Source of the DNA: Trueperaceae bacterium
GTDB lineage: Bacteria > Deinococcota > Deinococci > Deinococcales > Trueperaceae
Reading direction: 5' to 3'
DNA: 15,356 bases
NCBI GenBank assembly: GCA_007128755.1
Contig: SKWV01000208.1
Location: forward strand, 1 to 15,356
Shown here: positions 1 to 7,513 of the stretch, piece after piece
Numbering within the stretch: position 1 is the first letter of the stretch
Layout: every line of letters begins with the position of its first letter
Made by a program: the position numbers and the translations under genes
Notes under the pieces: generated by a model
The model's input: the letters and a program-made list of their open reading frames with translations, nothing else
The model's database searches: none
Told to the model about the DNA's origin: nothing

Positions 1-47
1 CGCGCACGCTCGCCTCATCGCGCACGCTCGCCTCACCGCGCACGCTC
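1..47. repeat. 18-bp tandem repeat, about 2.6 copies, at the 3' end of the quinone oxidoreductase gene
   Basis: Positions 1-18 and 19-36 are identical except for the last base (t versus c), and 37-47 repeat the first 11 bases of the unit before diverging. The unit is a multiple of three and stays in the reading frame of the minus-strand gene, encoding (G/D)EASVR. The array runs to the window edge, so its full copy number is not visible. Confidence 0.85.
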
Positions 48-1000
48 AGCACGATCTTGCCCACGTTCTGGTTCGCCCGCATCCGCTCGTGCGCCGCTTC
101 GACGTCCTCGATCGCGACCACCCGATCGATCACGGGAGCGACCGTGCGCGACTCGAACGCCGGCCACAGGTCGGCGACGATGGCGTCGCGCAGCGCGATC
201 TTCTCGGCCAGCGGCCGGTTGCGGAGCGTGGAGCCGATCAACCGCGCGCGTCGCGCCATCAGCGTGCGCAGGTCGATGGTCGCCTTGTGGCCCGAGAGGG
301 TCGCGATGACGACGAGTCGCCCGCCCACGCGCAAGAGCTCGAGGTTGCGCGCGAAGGTGTCGGTGCCGACCATGTCGAGCACGACGTCGACGCCGCCCCA
401 CGCGGCCTGGACGATCTCGGCGAAGTCCGTGTCGCGGTAGTTGATCGCCGGCTCCGCGCCGAGCTCGGCGCAGACGCGCACCTTCGCCGAGGTGCCGGCG
501 GTCGCCGCCACCTCGCAGCCACGGTGGCGCGCGACCTGGATGGCGGCGGTGCCGACGCCACTCGCACCGCCGTGGATCAACACCTGCTCGCCGGGCTGCA
601 GCGCCCCCTCGATCACGAGGTTGAGGTAGGCGGTGTAGAAGACCTCGGGCATGGCGGCCGCCTCGGCGAAGGACCAACCACGCGGCACCGGCATGAGCAT
701 CTCGACCGGGACGCGCGCGAGCTCGGCGTAGCCGCCGCCGGCCACCAACGCGCAGACGCGGTCGCCGACGGACCACCCGTGATCGCCCTCGGGCACCGTC
801 CGCAAGACGCCGGAGAGCTCGAGCCCGAGCACGTCGCTCTCCCCCGGCGGCGGCGGGTAGTGGCCGGCGCGCTGCGAGAGGTCGGCGCGGTTGAGGGCGG
901 TGGCGTGCACCTCGACGAGCGCCTCGTGAGGACCCGTGACGGGGTCGTCGACCTCCCGCCACGCCACGGCCCCGTCAGGAGTGATGATCACGGCCCGCAT
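1..1000 (-). CDS. NAD(P)H:quinone oxidoreductase, PIG3-type zinc-independent MDR (3' end outside window)
   Basis: The frame is open from an ATG at 1000 to the left edge, giving 333 visible residues. It is a medium-chain dehydrogenase/reductase of the quinone oxidoreductase type, expected to reduce quinones or similar carbonyls with NADPH in the cytoplasm. Visible marks are the N-terminal GroES-like domain (about 1-130, with LNRADLSQR at 36-44), the nucleotide-binding motif HGGASGVGTAAIQVA (143-157), then LGAEPAINYRD (180-190) and a C-terminal NVGKIVLSV (312-320) where such proteins normally end. Catalytic-zinc cysteines are absent, as expected for PIG3/QOR proteins. After residue 320 the frame continues as a short repeated tail (GEASVR, DEASVR) coded by 18-bp tandem repeats, and the stop lies beyond the window. 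A TAGGAT hexamer 7 bases before the ATG and the lack of a Shine-Dalgarno sequence point to a leaderless message. It diverges from mreB. The family call is secure; the true substrate is unknown. Confidence 0.9.
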   Translation of the reverse strand, partial: MRAVIITPDGAVAWREVDDPVTGPHEALVEVHATALNRADLSQRAGHYPPPPGESDVLGLELSGVLRTVPEGDHGWSVGDRVCALVAGGGYAELARVPVEMLMPVPRGWSFAEAAAMPEVFYTAYLNLVIEGALQPGEQVLIHGGASGVGTAAIQVARHRGCEVAATAGTSAKVRVCAELGAEPAINYRDTDFAEIVQAAWGGVDVVLDMVGTDTFARNLELLRVGGRLVVIATLSGHKATIDLRTLMARRARLIGSTLRNRPLAEKIALRDAIVADLWPAFESRTVAPVIDRVVAIEDVEAAHERMRANQNVGKIVLSVRGEASVRDEASVR

Positions 1001-1007
1001 GGACGCC

Positions 1008-1013
1008 ATCCTA
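1008..1013 (-). promoter_or_regulatory. -10 hexamer TAGGAT, leaderless-type promoter of the quinone oxidoreductase gene
   Basis: TAGGAT on the minus strand ends 7 bases before the ATG at 1000, which would place transcription start at or next to the start codon. No Shine-Dalgarno sequence fits in between, and no good -35 box is seen. Confidence 0.6.
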
Positions 1014-1058
1014 CCCGCCTCCTTCCGCCAGCCCGGTCGCCGGTGCGGGTGCGGGTGG

Positions 1059-1064
1059 TAGCGT
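1059..1064 (+). promoter_or_regulatory. -10 hexamer TAGCGT, leaderless-type promoter of mreB
   Basis: TAGCGT is followed by 6 bases and then the mreB ATG at 1071. Its first three bases are also an in-frame TAG stop, so the coding frame cannot extend further upstream and the ATG is fixed. There is no -35 match at the usual distance. Confidence 0.6.
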
Positions 1065-1070
1065 GTCGCC

Positions 1071-2081
<1,011 letters not shown>

Positions 2082-2113
2082 CCGACCGCCGCAGGGGCGC
2101 CCCGGACGATGAG

Positions 2114-2145
2114 ACGACCCCGGCACCTCGCGGTGCCGGGGTCGT
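2114..2145. terminator. bidirectional hairpin between mreB and the convergent isomerase gene
   Basis: A perfect 14-bp inverted repeat (2114-2127 pairing with 2132-2145) closes a TCGC loop. It sits in the 91-base gap between two convergent stop codons. No T-run follows on either strand, so it is not a classical intrinsic terminator, but position and symmetry suggest it ends or protects both transcripts. Confidence 0.75.
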
Positions 2146-2172
2146 GGCGTGCGTCGGAGCGGCGTTCGCCCG

Positions 2173-2601
2173 TCAGTCGACCTCGACCACGGTCAGGTCG
2201 AACGTGAGCGGTTGCCCGGCGAGCGGGTGGTTCGCGTCGAGCGTGATGGCCTCGTCACCGACGCCGGCCACGCGCACCGGCAGCTGGCGGCCGTCTTCGC
2301 CGCGGAGCGCCAGTTCCATGCCCAGCTCGGGCTCGAGCCCCTCGGGCAGCTGCTCCTTGGGGACCTCGAGGACCAGGTCGTCGCGCCGGTCGCCGTACCC
2401 GTCACCCGGGTTGATACGCACCGTCTTGGTGTCTCCCGGCGCCATGCCGGCCACGGCCTCGTCGAAGCCGGGGATGACCTGACCCGCCCCTACCGTGAAC
2501 GAGAGCGGATCGCGGCCCTCGGAGGAGTCGAACACCGTGCCGTCGTCGAGACGGCCGGTGTAGTGGACGTGGACGGTGTCGCCATGCGTGGCAGTTGCCA
2601 T
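2173..2601 (-). CDS. SlyD-type FKBP peptidyl-prolyl cis-trans isomerase
   Basis: This 142-residue cytoplasmic protein belongs to the FKBP family and should catalyse proline cis/trans isomerisation with chaperone activity. The FKBP half-domain is plain: VHYTGRLDDGTVFDSSEGRD (12-31) and FTVGAGQVIPGFDEAVAGM (35-53), carrying the usual pocket residues Tyr14, Phe24, Asp25, Val42, Ile43 and Phe46. Residues about 71-126 form the inserted flap (IF) domain typical of SlyD, followed by the returning strand ANHPLAGQPLTFDLTVVEV (123-141). The histidine/cysteine-rich metal-binding tail of E. coli SlyD is missing, as in many shorter SlyD proteins. The start is fixed by a strong ribosome-binding site five bases upstream. 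It lies 60 bases downstream of the GGT-family gene on the same strand and faces mreB. A possible own -10, TAGGGT, lies at 2667-2672 inside the end of the upstream gene, with no -35. Confidence 0.94.
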   Translation of the reverse strand: MATATHGDTVHVHYTGRLDDGTVFDSSEGRDPLSFTVGAGQVIPGFDEAVAGMAPGDTKTVRINPGDGYGDRRDDLVLEVPKEQLPEGLEPELGMELALRGEDGRQLPVRVAGVGDEAITLDANHPLAGQPLTFDLTVVEVD

Positions 2602-2606
2602 GGGCG

Positions 2607-2614
2607 ACCTCCTT
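2607..2614 (-). promoter_or_regulatory. strong Shine-Dalgarno AAGGAGGT of the SlyD-type isomerase
   Basis: AAGGAGGT lies 5 bases before the ATG at 2601, a near-perfect match to the anti-Shine-Dalgarno sequence. It contrasts with the leaderless-type starts elsewhere in the window and decides this start. Confidence 0.85.
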
Positions 2615-2661
2615 CCCGGCGCGAGGACCGACGGCCTCGGGGGCCGCGCCTGCGCGCTCGA

Positions 2662-4245
2662 TCAGTACCCTACCGCCTGACCGTCCTTGCGATGGTCCGA
2701 TCCCGCGACGTACCCCGCTCCATCCTCGCCGCGCCACACCAGCTGCGCCCCCCCGAAGCCCGAGGCGTCGGCGGTGGCCGCGATCTGGTGCCCGCGCGCG
2801 GCGAGCTCGGCGACGACGTGGTCGCGGTGCCCGGCCTCGAGCGCGACGCTGCGTCCCGCATCGACGCGCCAGCGCGGAGCGTCCGAGGCCGCTTGGGGGT
2901 CGTGGTCGTGGTCGACCATGCGGACGATCATCTGCACGTGACCCTGGGCCTGCATGAAGCCCCCCATCACGCCGAACGCGGCCAGCGCCTCGCTCCCGCG
3001 GGTCACGAAGCCGGGGATGATGGTCGTGAACGGGCGCTTCGCGCCACCGACGCGGTTGGGGTGCCCCTGCTCCAACACGAACCCCGCTCCGCGGTTCTGC
3101 ATCGAGATGCCGGTGCCCGGGACGACGATGCCGGATCCGAAGCCCATGTAGTTCGACTGGATGAAGGAGACCATCATCCCGCCGGCGTCGCCCGTGGCGA
3201 GGTAGACGGTGCCCCCGTCCTGGGGCGTGCCGTGGCCCGGGTCGCCCGCGCGGCGCGGGTCGATGAGCGCGGCGCGCGCCTCGAGGTAGCCGGGGTCGAG
3301 CAGGTCGCTCACCGCGATGTCGAGATGGTCCGGGTCGGCCACGTAGCGCGCCGAGTCGGCGAGCGCGAGCTTCATGGCCTCGATCTGGAGGTGCAGGGCG
3401 TCGGCGCCGTCGGGATCGAGCGCGCCGAGGTCGTGATGCCGCAGGATCCCGAGCGCGATGAGGGCCGCCAGCCCCTGCCCGTTCGGCGGGATCTCGTGCA
3501 GCCGGACGCCGTGGTAGTCGACGTGGACGGGCGTCGGCCAGTCGATCCGGTGATCGGCGAGATCGGCGTGCGTGAGCAGCCCGCCCGCGGCCTGGGCGTC
3601 GGCGACCATCGCGTCGGCCAGTTCGCCGCGGTAGAACGCGTCGCCGCGCGTCTCGGCGATCTGACGCAGGGTGCGCGCCTGCTCCGGGAAGCGCCACCGC
3701 TCGCCCGGCCGGGGAGCCCTGCCCTCGGGCAGGAAGGCGGCGCGGAAGCCGGCCGACCCGGCGTAGCGCGCCTCGGCGCGCGCCCACGCGCGCGCCGTGA
3801 TGGGCGAGACGGCGAAACCTTCCTCCGCGTAGCGCACCGCGCGCTCGAACAACGCCTCGAACGGCAGCGCGCCGAACCGCTCCGAGAGCGCCGCCCAGGC
3901 CGACACCGCCCCGGGCACCGTCACGCTGTCCCAGCCGAGGGCCGGCATGGCCTTCAGGCCGGCGAACCGCTCGGGCGAGAGCGCGGCAGGGGATCGGCCC
4001 GAGGCGTTGAGGCCGTGCAGACGAGCGCCGTCCCACACGATCGCGAACGCATCGGAGCCGATGCCGTTCGAGGTCGGCTCCACGACCGTGAGCGCGATCG
4101 CGCTGGCGAGCGCGGCGTCGACGGCGTTGCCTCCGCGCCAGAGCGCTTCGAGGCCCGCCTGCGCAGCGAGCGGCTGCGACGTGGCCACCACGTTGCGCGC
4201 CAGCACGGGCGCACGCTGCGACCGGTAGGGCGCCTCGAACCTCAC
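2662..4245 (-). CDS. gamma-glutamyltransferase family protein (YwrD-like Ntn hydrolase)
   Basis: This 527-residue protein is an N-terminal-nucleophile hydrolase of the gamma-glutamyltransferase family, made as a precursor that cleaves itself into large and small subunits. The large-subunit region opens with VLARNVVATSQPLAAQAG (14-31), RRGGN-like WRGGNAVDAA (36-45) and EPTSNGIGSDAF (56-67). The expected nucleophile is Thr346 in DGGTVYLAT, followed by SFIQSNYMGFGSG (360-372), QNRGAGF (383-389) and the GG motif VMGGFMQAQGH (426-436). The FIQS and MGGFMQ wording is that of the YwrD-like subgroup rather than classical glutathione-degrading GGT, so the substrate is uncertain; related enzymes hydrolyse other amides. 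No signal peptide is seen, suggesting a cytoplasmic enzyme. I choose the GTG at 4245, which overlaps the stop of the upstream membrane-protein gene by four bases (GTGA) and places homology at residue 2 onward; a longer frame upstream reads nonsense. Confidence 0.92.
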   Translation of the reverse strand: MRFEAPYRSQRAPVLARNVVATSQPLAAQAGLEALWRGGNAVDAALASAIALTVVEPTSNGIGSDAFAIVWDGARLHGLNASGRSPAALSPERFAGLKAMPALGWDSVTVPGAVSAWAALSERFGALPFEALFERAVRYAEEGFAVSPITARAWARAEARYAGSAGFRAAFLPEGRAPRPGERWRFPEQARTLRQIAETRGDAFYRGELADAMVADAQAAGGLLTHADLADHRIDWPTPVHVDYHGVRLHEIPPNGQGLAALIALGILRHHDLGALDPDGADALHLQIEAMKLALADSARYVADPDHLDIAVSDLLDPGYLEARAALIDPRRAGDPGHGTPQDGGTVYLATGDAGGMMVSFIQSNYMGFGSGIVVPGTGISMQNRGAGFVLEQGHPNRVGGAKRPFTTIIPGFVTRGSEALAAFGVMGGFMQAQGHVQMIVRMVDHDHDPQAASDAPRWRVDAGRSVALEAGHRDHVVAELAARGHQIAATADASGFGGAQLVWRGEDGAGYVAGSDHRKDGQAVGY

Positions 4246-4733
4246 GACGACGCGTCCGGGCTGGGCGGCGTGGCGGGCGGGCGGGCGGCGACGACGGCGG
4301 CCCGTCCCGCCGAGACGAACCCGACGGCGTAGGCCACGCTGAGCAGCACCATGATGAGCAACAGGTAGATGGGGCGTTGTCCGGTGATGAGCATCAAGGT
4401 AGCGAACCACGCCGGCACCGACGACAGGACGCCCGACAGCACCGTCGACGACAATGCCGCCTGCTTGCCCCCCGGACGCTTGGCCGCGTACGCGAGCGCC
4501 CACGCCAGCGGGACGTGGAGCACGGCCATCACGAGGAGCACGACGGCGAGGGCGTCGTTGGCGGCCGCGCGCGCGGGGACGAGGCTCGCGAGGGCGGAGC
4601 CGACCGCGAGTGCGATGGCGACCTGCGCCACGAAGAGGCCGAGGAACACCAGCCGCAAGGCCGAGGTCGCCAGCGCGAGCGTCGGCGGGTCGGCCTCGAG
4701 GAAGCGCGCCAGCGGACCCCTCCGGCGGCTCAT
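4242..4733 (-). CDS. four-helix integral membrane protein, function unknown
   Basis: I do not recognise this 163-residue family. It has a basic N-terminus (MSRRRGPLAR), then four hydrophobic helices at roughly 24-51, 61-84, 94-117 and 120-143, and a short Pro/Ala-rich C-terminal tail (PPATPPSPDASS). The helices carry few charged residues (Arg27 near the start of helix 1, Arg120 between helices 3 and 4), and no cysteine pair or haem-like histidine array is evident, so no activity can be proposed. The start is an ATG with only a weak GAGG about nine bases upstream. Its stop overlaps the GTG of the following GGT-family gene in a GTGA tetranucleotide, so the two are very likely translated together. 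A 42-residue membrane protein lies 55 bases upstream on the same strand. The linkage suggests a membrane component serving the GGT-like enzyme or its substrate, but that is inference. Confidence 0.8.
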   Translation of the reverse strand: MSRRRGPLARFLEADPPTLALATSALRLVFLGLFVAQVAIALAVGSALASLVPARAAANDALAVVLLVMAVLHVPLAWALAYAAKRPGGKQAALSSTVLSGVLSSVPAWFATLMLITGQRPIYLLLIMVLLSVAYAVGFVSAGRAAVVAARPPATPPSPDASS

Positions 4734-4788
4734 CGCCGTGGCCCTCGCGGGCCGCGGCGCTTCGCGCGCGGACGAGCCGTGGTGGTGG

Positions 4789-4917
4789 TCAGTGGGCGGC
4801 GTCGGGATCGTGCGTGGTGCCGATCACCCAGCGGCCGAACAGGATGAACCCGATCGAGAGGGCGGTCAGGCCAGCGAGCACGAACGCGGCGTAGGTCATG
4901 ATCAAGACGAAGGTCAC
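4789..4917 (-). CDS. 42-residue single-span membrane protein, function unknown
   Basis: A small reading frame begins at GTG 4917, five bases after a strong GGAGG, and ends at TGA 4789-4791. It encodes one hydrophobic helix of about 25 residues (from VLIMTYAAFVLAGL through IGFILFGR), then a short polar tail ending THDPDAAH. The N-terminal side has no charge and an arginine follows the helix, so the C-terminus is probably cytoplasmic. Support for it being real comes from the ribosome-binding site, a TAGACT -10 hexamer just upstream, an almost entirely G/C third position and the downstream membrane-protein gene. An internal ATG at residue 7 is possible but less well placed. Its size recalls small subunits of respiratory complexes or transport regulators, but I see no motif that assigns it to one. 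Confidence 0.7.
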   Translation of the reverse strand: MTFVLIMTYAAFVLAGLTALSIGFILFGRWVIGTTHDPDAAH

Positions 4918-4933
4918 ATCTTCCTCCGGGCGC

Positions 4934-4939
4934 AGTCTA
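4934..4939 (-). promoter_or_regulatory. -10 hexamer TAGACT, probable promoter of the small-membrane-protein/GGT cluster
   Basis: TAGACT on the minus strand lies 16 bases before the GTG at 4917. Transcription would start about ten bases before the start codon, so the mRNA would begin almost at its own GGAGG. No -35 box is visible. Confidence 0.5.
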
Positions 4940-4972
4940 CCGCACGCCGCGGGCGCGCCTCGTGAGCGCCAC

Positions 4973-6331
4973 TCACGGCAGCGCCCTGGCCTCGGGTCGC
5001 GTCCGGACCAGGAGCCAGTAGCGGGTGGTGAGCCACACGGCCGCCACGCCGAGCCCGAGCACCAGCCCGATCCAGAGCCCGACGCCGCCGAGGCCGGCGG
5101 CGAACGCCAGCAGCGCGCCGCTCGTGAGGCCGATCCCCCAGTACGACACGAACGTGATGATCATCGGCACGCGTGTGTCCTTGAGCCCCCGCAAGGCGCC
5201 GATGGCGGCGACCTGGAGCCCATCGACGAGCTGGAACACCGCCGCGACTCGCAGGAACGTCGTCGCGGACGCGATGACGGCGGCGTTGACGGGATCGGCG
5301 AGATCGAGGTAGAGCCCGACCACGGCTCGCGGCGCCGTCCAGTACAGCAACGCGGTGAGGGTCATGACCGCCGTCGCCAGGCCCATGCCGACGAGGCCGG
5401 CCGCGCGGGTGCCCATCGCGTCGCCGCGTCCCACGGCCTGCCCGACGCACACCGTGGTGGCGATGCCCAGACCGAGCGGGATCATGAACGTGAAGGAGGC
5501 GCTCTGGATGGCGATCTGATGAGCCCCCAGCGCCGCCTGGCCGAAGAGCCCCATCAGCAGGGCGGTCATCGTGAACAGGCCGATCTCGAAACCCACCGTG
5601 AGCGCGATGGGCACCCCGAGACGGATCAGCTCGCCGACGAGGCGGAGGCTGTAGGGCTCGATCACGAAGATCGGATGGGTTCGGTACCCACGCGCGACGA
5701 TCCCGGCGAGCGTGATGGCCATCGCCGTGTAGACGATCGAGGTGGCGACGCCGGCGCCCGTCAGGCCCAGGTCCGGGAACCCCCAGCGACCGAACATGAA
5801 CGCGTTGTTGGCGAGCACGTTGAGCCCGACGGCGGCGAACGCGACCACCATGATGGGTCGCGTGTGGCCCCGGCCCTCGAGCGCGCCTCGCAGCGCCACG
5901 AAGACCATGTACGCGGGGACCCCCCAGAGCACGGCCCGCAGGTAGCCGGTCGCTGCGGCGGCCGTGGCCGGGTCCTGACCCAGCCGCGGGAGGAGCGGTC
6001 CGATGGACCACAGCAGCACCATGACGGGCACGGAGATCACCGCGCCGATGAGCAGGCCGTGCCGCGCCGCGCGCGCCGCGTCGCCCTGCTTCCCGGCGCC
6101 GATCGCCTGCGCGGTCACGGGACCCACGGCGAACAGCACGGCCCCGATGCTCACCGTGACGCTGAAGTAGAGCACCCCACCGAGCGCGATGCCGGCGAGC
6201 GCCTCGGGACCGAGCCGTCCGGCCATGAGCGTGTCGATCAGGCTCATGCCGTTCTGGGCCATCTGGGCCAGCACGAGCGGGATCGCGATGCGAACGAGGG
6301 TCGGCGCCTCACGGCGGCAGGCGGCGAGCAC
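4973..6331 (-). CDS. MATE family multidrug/sodium efflux transporter (NorM-like)
   Basis: This 452-residue polytopic inner-membrane protein belongs to the MATE family, which exports cationic drugs, dyes or metabolites in exchange for sodium ions or protons. About twelve hydrophobic helices can be followed. Family marks include MSLIDTLMAGRLGPEALAGI (29-48), with Asp33 in helix 1, then RGALEGRGHTRP, DLGLTGAGVATSI and, in the second half, FQLVDGLQVAAIGALRGL before KDTRVPM. The length equals the family norm, so it appears intact. The start is a GTG at 6331; a nearby ATG at 6338 is out of frame and stops after nine codons. TACCAT ends five bases before the GTG, so the message is probably leaderless. 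The gene diverges from the ankyrin/LytM peptidase and lies 55 bases upstream of the 42-residue-protein gene, which has its own -10. The substrate cannot be told from sequence. Confidence 0.93.
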   Translation of the reverse strand: MLAACRREAPTLVRIAIPLVLAQMAQNGMSLIDTLMAGRLGPEALAGIALGGVLYFSVTVSIGAVLFAVGPVTAQAIGAGKQGDAARAARHGLLIGAVISVPVMVLLWSIGPLLPRLGQDPATAAAATGYLRAVLWGVPAYMVFVALRGALEGRGHTRPIMVVAFAAVGLNVLANNAFMFGRWGFPDLGLTGAGVATSIVYTAMAITLAGIVARGYRTHPIFVIEPYSLRLVGELIRLGVPIALTVGFEIGLFTMTALLMGLFGQAALGAHQIAIQSASFTFMIPLGLGIATTVCVGQAVGRGDAMGTRAAGLVGMGLATAVMTLTALLYWTAPRAVVGLYLDLADPVNAAVIASATTFLRVAAVFQLVDGLQVAAIGALRGLKDTRVPMIITFVSYWGIGLTSGALLAFAAGLGGVGLWIGLVLGLGVAAVWLTTRYWLLVRTRPEARALP

Positions 6332-6336
6332 CAGGC

Positions 6337-6342
6337 ATGGTA
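6337..6342 (-). promoter_or_regulatory. -10 hexamer TACCAT, leaderless-type promoter of the MATE gene
   Basis: TACCAT lies 5 bases before the GTG at 6331. It falls where the -35 box of the divergent peptidase promoter would be (17-base spacing to 6362). Confidence 0.5.
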
Positions 6343-6361
6343 CCGAGGCGCACGCCTGGGG

Positions 6362-6367
6362 TAGCCT
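6362..6367 (+). promoter_or_regulatory. -10 hexamer TAGCCT, leaderless-type promoter of the ankyrin/LytM peptidase gene
   Basis: TAGCCT is followed by 6 bases and the ATG at 6374, with no Shine-Dalgarno sequence. It overlaps the expected -35 position of the divergent MATE promoter. Confidence 0.55.
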
Positions 6368-6373
6368 GGAACC

Positions 6374-7477
6374 ATGATCCGACTCCTCGCCGTCGTTGCC
6401 TTGGTGGCCGCGGCCGCCCTCGTCGCCGCCTGGCAGTTCGACCTGCTGCGCAACCCGTTCTCCTCTGCCTCACGCACGCCGGCCGTCCCGCCGCTGCTCA
6501 CGTCGCTCCAGGCCGACGACGCGACGGGCACGCTGGAGGCGCTCCTGGCGGGCGCCGACGCGTCGCAGCTCGACGCCACCGGGCGGAGCGCGCTGATGGT
6601 GGCCGCGCAGCACGGTTCCGCTCCCGTGGTGGAGGCGATGGTGAGCTCCGGCGCCGACCTCGACTGGCAGGCCGCCGACGGCACCACCGCCCTGATGCTG
6701 GCGCTGCTCCATGCCCGCGAGGCGCTGGTGCCGCTGCTGTTCCTCAACGCCGGCGCCGACCCGACGGTGGTGGACGCCGAGGGCAGAGGGGTCATGTGGT
6801 ACGCCGATCAGAACTCGGTCATCCGGTCGTCGGGTCTCTACGCTCGCCTGCGCGAGCTGGCGGCGAACCCGTTCGTGCGGGGCTGGCCGAGCGGCTACGT
6901 GAGCCCCGTGCCCGGCGCCACCATCAGCTCACGCGCGGCCCACTGGCCGAACGCCCCGCGCCACTACCGCAACGGCATCCACGAGGGGTTCGACTTCTAC
7001 GACGGCGCCGTCTCCGGCATCGCGGTCCAGTACGGCACCCCGATCGTGGCGACCGCCACGGGCGTGGTGATCCGCGCCGATCACGGGTACGTCGAGATGA
7101 GCATGGCCGAGTACGAGGACGTCATCGCCGTGTCACGGCGGTCGCTCGACACGCCGGCCGACGCGCTCGACCGGCTCCGCGGCATGCAGGTCTGGGTCGA
7201 GCACGCCGGCGGCTACGTCACCCGCTACGCGCACCTCACGCGTATCCCTGCCGACGTCGTCGAGGGCGGGCGCATCGAGCAGGGCCAGATCGTCGGCTAC
7301 ACGGGGAACTCCGGCACGCTCGAAGCGGCGCAGGGGACCCAGGACGATCCCCACCCGCACGTGGAGATCTGGCGCGGGAACGTCTACCTGGGTCAGGGCT
7401 TGGAGCCCGCGCAGATCTTCGAGCTCGCCGGACAGGTGTTCGGGCGTGCGGCGTTGCCGCCGCGCTGGGTGCCGTAG
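6374..7477 (+). CDS. membrane-anchored ankyrin-repeat/M23 (LytM) metallopeptidase fusion
   Basis: This 367-residue protein has a hydrophobic N-terminal segment (3-20, signal anchor or signal peptide), a block of about three ankyrin-type repeats (roughly 45-160; for example GRSALMVAAQHGSAPVVEAM at 70-89 and GTTALMLALLHAREALVPLL at 103-122), then an M23 peptidase domain (about 195-355). M23 enzymes cut peptide cross-links in peptidoglycan outside the cytoplasm. The zinc and catalytic residues appear intact: His203 and Asp207 in HEGFDF, His287 in TRYAHL, and His327 and His329 in HPHVEIW. GYTGNSGT (308-315) is the usual LytM turn. Between the GVVIRADHG strand and QVWVEHAGGY there is an insert of about 35 residues, unusually long. 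Ankyrin repeats joined to LytM are uncommon and suggest a partner-controlled wall hydrolase. It is transcribed alone and ends at a strong hairpin. The domain calls are firm; the biological role is inferred. Confidence 0.9.
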   Translation: MIRLLAVVALVAAAALVAAWQFDLLRNPFSSASRTPAVPPLLTSLQADDATGTLEALLAGADASQLDATGRSALMVAAQHGSAPVVEAMVSSGADLDWQAADGTTALMLALLHAREALVPLLFLNAGADPTVVDAEGRGVMWYADQNSVIRSSGLYARLRELAANPFVRGWPSGYVSPVPGATISSRAAHWPNAPRHYRNGIHEGFDFYDGAVSGIAVQYGTPIVATATGVVIRADHGYVEMSMAEYEDVIAVSRRSLDTPADALDRLRGMQVWVEHAGGYVTRYAHLTRIPADVVEGGRIEQGQIVGYTGNSGTLEAAQGTQDDPHPHVEIWRGNVYLGQGLEPAQIFELAGQVFGRAALPPRWVP

Positions 7478-7513
7478 CCGGAGCGGACCACCGCGTGCAG
7501 GCGCACGTCACGA

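Noticed and set aside
2667..2672. TAGGGT as a firm promoter for the SlyD-type isomerase
   Set aside because: It lies in the last codons of the preceding gene, has no -35 and is not spaced for a leaderless start, so it is mentioned only in the isomerase entry and not listed as a feature.
2149..4332. 727-codon plus-strand open frame opposite the isomerase and GGT-family genes
   Set aside because: Antisense shadow again; it crosses two genes with conserved catalytic motifs on the other strand.
4246..4503. Longer N-terminus for the GGT-family protein from 4503
   Set aside because: The added residues are Arg/Gly/His-rich, overlap the four-helix membrane-protein gene out of frame, and precede the conserved start of the family.
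4962..4976. GTGAG/CTCAC inverted repeat at the end of the MATE gene as a terminator
   Set aside because: Only a five-base stem with a five-base loop, partly inside the coding end; too weak to call.
4897..6364. 488-codon plus-strand open frame opposite the MATE gene
   Set aside because: Its product is rich in His, Asp, Arg and Glu with no hydrophobic core; the minus strand encodes an obvious MATE transporter.
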